A DNA stretch of 64,000 nt from Verrucomicrobiaceae bacterium UBA2429. Lineage in GTDB: Bacteria > Verrucomicrobiota > Verrucomicrobiia > Verrucomicrobiales > Verrucomicrobiaceae. Shown piece after piece: positions 35,438 to 43,300 of the stretch; position 1 is the stretch's first letter; each line of letters opens with the position of its first letter. Below the pieces are notes generated by a model, which was not told the origin of the DNA, ran no database searches, and was given only the letters and a program-made list of their open reading frames with translations. The position numbers were made by a program, and so were the translations under genes. The DNA is taken from contig DDQZ01000070.1 in assembly GCA_002343505.1 (NCBI GenBank), positions 67,611 through 131,610 on the forward strand. Reading direction: 5' to 3'.

Positions 35438-35611
35438 GGGATGCGTGAATGTGACGGCCATGCGGCCTTCACCGGGTGGATGCGCGGGGCATGGGGTACT
35501 TGCGCAACTAACGCGCAAAGTTTCAAAAAAAGCCGGCGCAGTCGCGCGGACCGCCCTTTCATGGCAAAACCTGACCGGGAGATTCCGAAAGCTGGAGTCG
35601 TTTCATCCAGG

Positions 35612-37237
35612 ATGCCCTTGAAACTCCTGCCCGCCCTCCTTTGCCTCGCGCTGCCTGTCTGCGCGGATGATTCCGCCCGCCTCGCCAAACTGCTCGCCAA
35701 AGGTGGCGTGGTGACGATCCCCCAAGGCGACTATCAACTCAATGGCGCGCAGCCGATCCCGCTGGTGTCGAACTCGACCGTGCTGGCGCATGGCGCGCGC
35801 TTTATCCTGCCCGAAACACTGCCGGATCAGGCGCGGCTCATCATTTTTGCGGGACAGGACATCGGGCATTTCACTTGGCAGGGCGGCGTGTTCATCGGTC
35901 ATGTCTTTGATCCCGCGCGGCGTGAAAACGGCTGGCCGCCAAACGCGAACACGAAGGCCATCGAGATCACCACCACCCGCGATGGCGGCACGCACGACAT
36001 CCTTTTTCGCGATGTGAAATCCCACGGCATGGCAGGCGCCGTCATCGGCGTGCATGGACTGGTGAAGAAGGGCAGCGAGAGCGAGGTGCTCGCCTGGGCC
36101 GAGCGCGTGGCTGTGGAAAGCTGCGCGCTTTTGCGCAGCGGCAAATTCATGTGGGACTACGGCTACCTTTGGCAGATCATGACCTGGCCGGAGGAATATG
36201 AGAGCTGGGAGGTGGAGCGCGCGCGGCAATACTTCCGCACCGATCTCATTCGCGATGTGGAGTTCGCCTCGGGTGGGGATCGCGTGCTCTTTGACAACAC
36301 CAACCGCCCTCTCGCCGTCAGCCAGACCGACTCGCCGCAGGAGGCCATCACCTTCATGGGTGCGGACCTGCCGCCGAGCATCGAGCGCGGGCGGCAATAC
36401 TTCGTCACCGAGTCCACGCCGGAGTTCATCAAGATCGCCAACCAGCCGGGCGGTCAAGCGGTGAGGTTCGGTGGCGACGGCAAAGGCAGCCTTGTTTTTT
36501 TCATCCACGCCGCCTATCTCAGCGCCTACGCGCCCACTGGCAGCGGCCCCGGAAAGGGCGCCTTCGACATCACCGGCGCGCGCGATGTGCGCGTGACCGG
36601 CTGCCAGCTCAGCGCCCCGGGTGACACGATGCACATCCAGGCCTGCCAAAACATTGTCTTCTCCGGCAACCACATCCTCGGCAGCCGCATGGGCGCGTTT
36701 TTCCTGGCCGAGTTTTGCCAGAATGCCGCCATCACCGGCAATCTCGTGGACGGCACCAACGGCTCGCGCGTGATGAGCGTGGAGAAAAGCTGCACGGATG
36801 TCACCATCACCGGCAACACCTTCCGCAACGGCGGACGCGGCTCGTGGATCAACCAGCCGGTGAACTTCATCATGACCGGCAATGTCTTCATCAACAACAC
36901 CACCAAAAACGAGACCGGCATGCGCCGCGGCCGCATCGCCTACCAGACGGGGCAGCCGGTGCGGTTCCCCGAGCTTTACTTTACCCTCTACGAGCCTGAT
37001 GCCGCTTACGGCCCGGTCATCGTGCGCGACAACATCTTCCGCCTCGGAGACTCTGCGCCCGAGGAGGCCGTGACCTTCGCGCCGAACGGGAAGGACGTGC
37101 AGTTCACAGGCAACATCTTCCAAAACAAGCCCGCCATCATCGTCGTGGACCCCTCGTGCTCCGGCATGCGTGTCGAGGACAACCCTGGCGCCACCACCGT
37201 CAGCAGGCCCGTGGATTTCAACCATGGCCGGAGGTGA
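35612..37237 (+). CDS. Secreted right-handed parallel beta-helix protein
   Basis: The product has 541 residues. A signal peptide (MPLKLLPALLCLALPVCA) is followed by GGVVTIPQGDYQLNG, the start typical of pectate-lyase-superfamily helices. Coils with N-rich ladders follow: DVRVTGCQLSAPGD, NIVFSGNHILGSRMG, NAAITGNLVDGTNGS, DVTITGNTFRNGGRG and NFIMTGNVFINN. Polysaccharide lyase or hydrolase activity is likely for the fold, but no catalytic set can be named. An open frame continues upstream antisense to the giant hydrolase; the start was set at 35612 by the signal peptide. The two genes diverge with 174 bases between starts and may share regulation. Confidence 0.88.
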   Translation: MPLKLLPALLCLALPVCADDSARLAKLLAKGGVVTIPQGDYQLNGAQPIPLVSNSTVLAHGARFILPETLPDQARLIIFAGQDIGHFTWQGGVFIGHVFDPARRENGWPPNANTKAIEITTTRDGGTHDILFRDVKSHGMAGAVIGVHGLVKKGSESEVLAWAERVAVESCALLRSGKFMWDYGYLWQIMTWPEEYESWEVERARQYFRTDLIRDVEFASGGDRVLFDNTNRPLAVSQTDSPQEAITFMGADLPPSIERGRQYFVTESTPEFIKIANQPGGQAVRFGGDGKGSLVFFIHAAYLSAYAPTGSGPGKGAFDITGARDVRVTGCQLSAPGDTMHIQACQNIVFSGNHILGSRMGAFFLAEFCQNAAITGNLVDGTNGSRVMSVEKSCTDVTITGNTFRNGGRGSWINQPVNFIMTGNVFINNTTKNETGMRRGRIAYQTGQPVRFPELYFTLYEPDAAYGPVIVRDNIFRLGDSAPEEAVTFAPNGKDVQFTGNIFQNKPAIIVVDPSCSGMRVEDNPGATTVSRPVDFNHGRR

Positions 37238-37268
37238 CTCCGGACTTCCCGTGCGGCATTCTCAGCCT

Positions 37269-37967
37269 TCAGGTTCCGCGCTTGTTGCCAAACAGCTCGA
37301 TGTGCAGGCGCGGACAGAAGCGCCATCCATGATCCTTGCAGGCATTCACAAGCAGGTCGTAGCGTCCCCTCATCGCCTCTATGTCTGTGCCCTCCGGCAT
37401 GAGAAGGATTTTCTCCGGCGGCACTGGCGCGCCAATGGCGGAGATCACGCCCTGCATCTCGCGCAAGTCTGCCTCATTGGAGATGACGAACTTCAACTGA
37501 TAATCATCCGCGCTTTCCATCCACTGGCGCGCCACCTCCGGACGCAGGCGCCTGTGTTCGTGCCTCTCCACCCACGCGGTCCCCGTGCTGGCGGGATCAG
37601 GGCGCGAGTTCGCCAGCTTGGGACTGATCGAAGCCAGATTCACGCGCGCGCCCTCCGGCGGCACCGTGCCTGCTGTCTCCAGCGTCACATGCCTGCCCGC
37701 CTCGCGCAGCCGGGCCAGCAGCACGCGGATGTCACGCGCCACCATCGGCTCCCCGCCAGTAACGACCACAAAGCGCGCGGGATGCTGTGCCACCCTGTCG
37801 AGAATTTCATCAACACTCATCTCCCCACCTTCCGGCGACCAGGAGGCATACGGCGTGTCGCACCAGGCGCAGCGCAGATTGCATCCGGATGCGCGCACAA
37901 AGACGGACGGCACGCCGGTGAGGGCGCCCTCTCCTTGAATGGAATAAAAGATTTCGGAAATCCGCAT
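37269..37967 (-). CDS. queE: 7-carboxy-7-deazaguanine synthase
   Basis: The product has 232 residues. It is a radical-SAM enzyme with the CxxxCxxC cluster motif at C29, C33 and C36 (GCNLRCAWCDTPYA). The opening ISEIFYSIQGEGALTGVPSV is diagnostic for QueE, and VVTGGEPM is the SAM-binding GGE motif. It converts 6-carboxytetrahydropterin to 7-carboxy-7-deazaguanine in queuosine precursor synthesis. Other que genes are not in the window. It is convergent with the beta-helix gene (31 bases between ends) and divergent from the NlpC/P60 lipoprotein. Confidence 0.95.
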   Translation of the reverse strand: MRISEIFYSIQGEGALTGVPSVFVRASGCNLRCAWCDTPYASWSPEGGEMSVDEILDRVAQHPARFVVVTGGEPMVARDIRVLLARLREAGRHVTLETAGTVPPEGARVNLASISPKLANSRPDPASTGTAWVERHEHRRLRPEVARQWMESADDYQLKFVISNEADLREMQGVISAIGAPVPPEKILLMPEGTDIEAMRGRYDLLVNACKDHGWRFCPRLHIELFGNKRGT

Positions 37968-38041
37968 CCGCCAGCATAGCCGCCGCAGTCTTCGTCACAA
38001 TGCCCGCCTTGCCGCGCGCCTGCCGCGCATTACACTCGCCC

Positions 38042-38548
38042 ATGCCTCATTTCCGCCGGCTGCTGCTTTTCACCGCCTTTCTTTGCGCCAGTTGCGCATC
38101 GAAACCAAAAATGTGGCACTACCAGTACGAGAAAGGCAGGACAGCCATCCTCGTGAACGGTCAGGCCGTGCCACCCGCCGGGCTGCCGAAAAAAGTCATG
38201 CAGGCGGTCAGCGCTGGAAACCGCATCGCCGGGCTGCCCTACAAGTTCGGTGGCGGACACAGGTCGTTTGAGGACAACGGTTACGACTGCTCCGGCGCGG
38301 TGTCTTATGTGCTGCACGCGGCGGGCGCCTTGAAAAGCCCCGGCACTTCCGAAAGCCTGCGCTCCTTTGGCAAAAAGGGCGAGGGCAAACACATCACGCT
38401 CTACACGAAGCCGGGGCATCACTGCTTCCTCGTCGTGGCGGGTGCGCGCTTTGACACAGGCTACAACGGCCAGCGCAAAGGCCCCGAATGGTCCACAAAA
38501 AGCCGGCCTGTCAAGGGCTACACCGCGCGCCATCCGCCGGGATTGTGA
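38042..38548 (+). CDS. NlpC/P60-like cell-wall peptidase, probable lipoprotein
   Basis: The product has 168 residues. The N-terminus (LLLFTAFLCASCAS) suggests a lipoprotein signal with Cys18, although a cysteine occupies the lipobox -3 position. The papain-like core shows YDCSGAVSYVLHAAG with catalytic Cys83 and PGHHCFLVVAGARFDTG with His126/127. The family cleaves D-gamma-glutamyl-diaminopimelate or related bonds in peptidoglycan. ATG 38042 was chosen; the frame extends upstream to 38000 without a signal. It is convergent, with 15 bases between ends, with the propeller/amidase operon, which also touches the cell wall. Confidence 0.85.
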   Translation: MPHFRRLLLFTAFLCASCASKPKMWHYQYEKGRTAILVNGQAVPPAGLPKKVMQAVSAGNRIAGLPYKFGGGHRSFEDNGYDCSGAVSYVLHAAGALKSPGTSESLRSFGKKGEGKHITLYTKPGHHCFLVVAGARFDTGYNGQRKGPEWSTKSRPVKGYTARHPPGL

Positions 38549-38563
38549 TCCAGCCTGGCGGGA

Positions 38564-39463
38564 TTATCTCTTCATGAAATACAAGGGCGTGGGCAGTTGC
38601 TCGCTCGTGAACCAAAGGCTCAGCCTGTCAGCGTCATAACACACGCCCTCGGTCTGGCGCAGCACCGGCGGGGTGAGCACTTCGGCTTGGCGTTTCAACA
38701 CATCGGCCAGCGGCTCGTCAGGGCGCGCGGTCCATTCGTGAAAAAAGGAGTAAGTGCTGATGATGACGCGGCGCGCGTCATCAGAGTAAGCGGCGGCGGT
38801 GGCCATGCCGGCGTCGCGTGGGCGCTTGCCGGGACGCGCGCGCAGCGGAAATTCGAGCGCGGCGATTTTTTCCAACGTCATCGCCTCATCCTCCAGCAGC
38901 TTTTCTGGAAAGGCGTACACGCCGCTGCGACCGTCCTCGCTGCGAGTGATGATGTGAATGCGGCCCGTGAGCGGATGCACGAGCAGGCTCTCCGCGTCAT
39001 GGCGTCCGTCCGGATAGGCACCGCGCCAGAGCCGCGGCTTCGCGCTTTCGATTTCGTGCGCCGGATCGGCGGGCAGGTCGGGCTCGGGTATTTGATACAC
39101 TTGCACGGAAGGCCGCATCCGCATGTTGTCGCCGATGTCAGCCACATAGAGCCAGGACACACCATCCGCATCATTGCGCGAGGCAATGTCCTCCCAGTCA
39201 AAATTGACCGCGCCTGGCAGCCTCACTTTGGCGACGGTGACGCCCGTTTTGTCAAAGGCGAACAGGCAGGGTTCCCCGCCGGAGTCGTTGTGCGTCCAGA
39301 ACACCCCCGGATGCCTGTGGCTGAGCGCGAGGCCGCTGCTTTCATTGATGCGCCGGTCCTTGAGGGTGGCCGCCTGCGTGAATCCGTCCTCCTGCGCGGA
39401 CAAGAAGCCGGGCAGAAGCACCACGGCGGCGGACATCCAGGCTGGCATTTTCATAAAACGCAT
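38564..39463 (-). CDS. Secreted beta-propeller-like protein of unknown function
   Basis: The product has 299 residues. A signal peptide (AAVVLLPGFLSAQ) precedes INESSGLALSHRHPGVFWTH, NFDWEDIASRNDADGVSWLY, VADIGDNMR and DAESLLVHPLTGRIHIIT, strands typical of a propeller with possible metal-binding acidic residues. No catalytic motif is recognised. It starts 6 bases after the amidase gene and so is probably co-transcribed with it. Confidence 0.78.
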   Translation of the reverse strand: MRFMKMPAWMSAAVVLLPGFLSAQEDGFTQAATLKDRRINESSGLALSHRHPGVFWTHNDSGGEPCLFAFDKTGVTVAKVRLPGAVNFDWEDIASRNDADGVSWLYVADIGDNMRMRPSVQVYQIPEPDLPADPAHEIESAKPRLWRGAYPDGRHDAESLLVHPLTGRIHIITRSEDGRSGVYAFPEKLLEDEAMTLEKIAALEFPLRARPGKRPRDAGMATAAAYSDDARRVIISTYSFFHEWTARPDEPLADVLKRQAEVLTPPVLRQTEGVCYDADRLSLWFTSEQLPTPLYFMKR

Positions 39464-39469
39464 GAGAGT

Positions 39470-40228
39470 TCAGCCCAGGGAACGGGCAGGGCCGGGCACC
39501 AGGCGGCTGTGATGAAAATGAACGCGGCGAAGGAACCACTGCCAAGTGGGCCCGGGACGGCCCCCATCCATGAGAAAGTGCGGGCAGTTTTTGTGCGGAT
39601 CACGCACATGCGGACTGATGCGCGGCCAGTGGTAGTGCGGCACGACATGGCTCAGCGGGATGCCGTAAGTGTGCATGAGATAGGCGGCGAGACGCGCGGT
39701 CTTGTCAATCGTCAGGCCGATGTCGTTGCCGCGATGCTCGCACATCTCGATGCCGATGCTTTTGTTGTTGCCGGGACCGTCGAAGTCCGCGTGCTCGCCC
39801 TGCTCGCGGCAGGGCAGATGCTGGATGGCCACATCCTGCTGCACGGTGAAATGCCAGGTCAGGTAGCCGATGCGGTTGCCGCCCCGGCGCTTTGTAGCCC
39901 GCAACGCGCCTCGCTTGAGCGCCAATGCGTGATTGTAGGCGTTGCCCGTGTAGTTCTGCGTGCTGTGAATGGTGATGTAGGTGGGCCGCATCGGCCGGTA
40001 AATGCGCCGCCCGTGTGTGCCGGCGGGGATGAGGTCCACCTTGATCCCCACCTCCCGCAGCAGTTGCTCCGGCGTCACCTGCCCCAGACGCGCGTCGTGA
40101 TACCTCGACTCCCATTGGGCGACTCGCGAGCGCGAGCCGTATGAGGCCGAGGGAGACGAGCACGCCGCGAAAATCACGACAGCTCCGAGGATGATAGGGA
40201 GGATGCATGCAGCCGAGGCTTGCTTCAT
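39470..40228 (-). CDS. N-acetylmuramoyl-L-alanine amidase lipoprotein (Amidase_2)
   Basis: The product has 252 residues. The lipoprotein signal ends VIFAACSS (Cys23). The Amidase_2/PGRP zinc fold shows TYITIHSTQNYTG (His88), SIGIEMCEHRGND (Glu161) and HYHWPRISPHVRDPHKNCPHFL with the second set of ligands. YLTWHFTVQQD supplies a substrate-side histidine. It would cut the amide between MurNAc and L-alanine in peptidoglycan from the outer-membrane side. ATG 40228 was chosen by the signal peptide. The propeller gene follows at 6 bases. Confidence 0.9.
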   Translation of the reverse strand: MKQASAACILPIILGAVVIFAACSSPSASYGSRSRVAQWESRYHDARLGQVTPEQLLREVGIKVDLIPAGTHGRRIYRPMRPTYITIHSTQNYTGNAYNHALALKRGALRATKRRGGNRIGYLTWHFTVQQDVAIQHLPCREQGEHADFDGPGNNKSIGIEMCEHRGNDIGLTIDKTARLAAYLMHTYGIPLSHVVPHYHWPRISPHVRDPHKNCPHFLMDGGRPGPTWQWFLRRVHFHHSRLVPGPARSLG

Positions 40229-40308
40229 GCGTGCATGATTGCCTCTTTGTCCGTTTTTGCCAGCGTGGAGTCTGAAAGCATCCGTCAAAATTTCATTCGA
40301 CTCATGCT

Positions 40309-43300
40309 TCAGCGTGGCTTTTGCAAATAAGCGATCAAATCGGCCAGCGACTGCGGCGTCATCGCGGCTTCGAGGCCTTCGGGCATCAACGAGATGCCGG
40401 TGCTCTTCAACGAGGCCACATCGCTGCGCAGGACGGATTTGGTGAGGTTTCCGGCCATCTTCAGCGTCAGGCTCGCGCTCGTTTCGGTGGCGATGACGCC
40501 GTAGAGCTGCTCGCCGCTCTTCAGGGTGCAGTGGTAGGCCATGAAGCCGGACTCGATGATCGCGCTGGGGTCGAGAATGGAGTTGAGGAGCTTTTCGGCA
40601 TCATGCTGCGCCACGCTGCGCAGGTCCGGTCCGAGTTCGAGGCCCACGCCGTCGAGTTTGTGGCAACTGATGCACACGCTCGCGAAAACGGTCTTCCCGC
40701 GTGTCGCGTCGCCCTGGAGCTTCAGCGCCGGTTTGAACTTCTCCACCACCGCCGCGCGCGTGGCGCTCGTGGAGTCCTCAAAGACCTTCTCCGCGAGGCT
40801 GGCGATGTTTTTCTTCGGATGCTTCATCAACCGCGCCCGCGTCGCCGCATCGGCGGATTTGGCTTCGGGCCGTTTCAGCAGCGCCAGCGTCCAGGCGTCG
40901 TTCGAGAGCAGCGTTTCGAGGATCTGCACGCGCAGCGCCGGTGTGCGCTGGTCCCAGCCTTCGAGCAAAAACTCCACGCCGCCCTGCGGTTGCAGCTTCG
41001 CGACGAGTCGCAGCACCTCCGCGTTGCCCGTTTTCGCCCAAAGCTCCGGCAGCAGCGCCTTCATGCGTTCCCGATGCTCGCGATCCGAGGCCAGCAAGAC
41101 CAGCGATTCCATCGTCGGAGCCGTTTGGATCGAGTCAGCGGCCTGTTGCAGCCTCGCCGCCATTTTATCGACCGCTTCACGCGCTTTGGCATCCGTGACC
41201 TGTTTCGCAAAAGCCGCCAGCGAGAGGTTTTTCTCATCCAAAACGGCCAGAAGCTCCTCGAAGTGCATTTTGGCCTCAACTTGTGAGAGCAGAGCCGAAA
41301 TTGCTTTTTCATTCTTGGTCGCCAAAGCACAGCGGAAGAGCATTCCAATGGCTTTGTTGTTCTCAGGCTCTCCACTTTCTGGGAAAGCGGCGCAGACGCG
41401 TTCCAAATGCGGAAGAACCGAACTCATTGCCGCTCCTTGCAGCGGAGAATCCGCAGGTGCGGCATCCAGCAACTCCGCAAGCAAATCTCCGGCCCACTCG
41501 AATTTCAGTTCGCCAAGCGTGCAGGCCAGTTGGAGCCGCACTTTGGCGTCTTGGTCGTCCACAAGTTTCGCAAGAGCCTTTTGAAGAGCCAAGTCCTCCT
41601 CAAGCTGAGAATTCCATTTCATGCCTTCGATCATCTGCAAAGCCTGCTCTCTGATCCGGGCAGATCTGTTTTGAAGCAGCTTCAAGGCGTCTCGAGCATT
41701 CAAAACGCCATATTCTCGTATCAGCCAGTTCAGTTGCACCGTTGCGAGGTCACTCATTGGTCCGCTTATGGCATTCAAAGCTTCATTCAGCGCTGGCATG
41801 CTCTTCAACCAGAACAACTCCATCTGAGCTTTGTCCCTCAGCCAGCCATTCGGCGAAGCAAAGTAGTCATCTCGCTCCGTCGAGATGAACGGGACGTTTC
41901 CTTTGCCGGACGCTTTCCCGCTTTTGGACGCCGTGTGCTCATCTCGCGGAGCGAGATGGCTACTTTTCACGACCCGCCAAATCCGCCCCTTGTCATCTCC
42001 TTCGCGGTAATGCGGCAGCAGCTCGTCCTTGCCGTTTTGCGGCAGCCACTGCGGGTGCTCGATCATGTAGCGATACATGTCCGCGACCCACAACGCGCCG
42101 TCGGGGCCGGTGCGGACCATGACGGGGCGGCACCAGCGGTCTTCGCTGGCGAGGAAGTCGTGATGTGCGCCAGCAAAGTAGCCATCTCGCTCCGTCGAGA
42201 TGAGCGGAGCGTTCCCTTGTTTGGACGCTTTCCCGCTTTTGGACGCCGTTTGCTCATCTCGCGGAGCGAGATGGCTACTATCCGGAACGGCTTTGAAGGT
42301 GACGCCGTCGTCTTCGAGGAGGTGATGCTGCACGACGTTGTGGAAGGGCTCGCAGGTGAAGGCGTGCGTTTTGCCGTCGTTGAATAGCACCTGATCGCGA
42401 TACACCTCGATGCCGCAGGCGCTGGTGAAACGTCCGGCCTGATCAAAGCTGTGAAAGCGCTTTTCCGAGCTGCTGGCGGGATACACGGGCGGATTCCGCG
42501 GGAAGAGCTGATGGATCGGGTCCGGCGGGATGACGTGCGGGTTGCGGCGCAGGTAGTGATCCTGCAAGACGTAGTGCCAGAGCGGAAAACTGTTTTGCAC
42601 GCCGAACCAGTGGCCCCAGTCATCGCGGGCGCGGCCGAACTGCGAGGGGCCGCTCTGCGGATCTAACTCGCCCGTGTCCGGCTTGAAGCGGAAATCGCGG
42701 CTGCCGAGGTCGATCTTCTCGCCGGTGAGCTTGCACTCGATCTGAGTGCCTTTGTTGTAGCCGCCGTGATGCGCACCCGCGGCGCAATACACCCAGCCGT
42801 CCATGCCCCAGCGCAGGCCGTTCACGCGGAGCTGCTGATTGCCGGTGCTGAAGCCGGTGTAGAGCACCTTCTTCGTGCCATCCGGCGAAATGAAAAAGAT
42901 GTCCGGCGCGGCGGTGACGATGACGCCTTCACGCCAGGTCAAGATGCCGGTGGGATAGCTCAAATCGCTGACGATGACGTGGCGCTTGTCGTAGCGGCCG
43001 TCGTGGTCGGTGTCCTCCAGCCGCACGACGCGTCCGCCGGCCTTGCCATTGCCATCCATGCCGAGCGGGTAATCCGCCATCTCGATGACCCACAGGCGGC
43101 CCTGTTCATCCCAATCAAATGCGACCGGATCGAGCACCACCGGCTCCGCCGCGACGAGCTCGATGCGGTAACCGTCGCGCACATGCCACTTCTTCGCGGA
43201 TTCTTCGGGGGAGAGCGGCTGCGTGGTGGTTGGCACAGAATGCGGGGAGTGATTTCCCACAGATTCAGGCAGGCCCGCAGATTTTTTCAGACGCCAATCT

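Noticed and set aside
33641-35611. Plus-strand frame joined upstream to the beta-helix gene, antisense to the giant hydrolase
   Set aside because: The beta-helix protein has a signal peptide starting at 35612; the upstream part is antisense low-complexity sequence.
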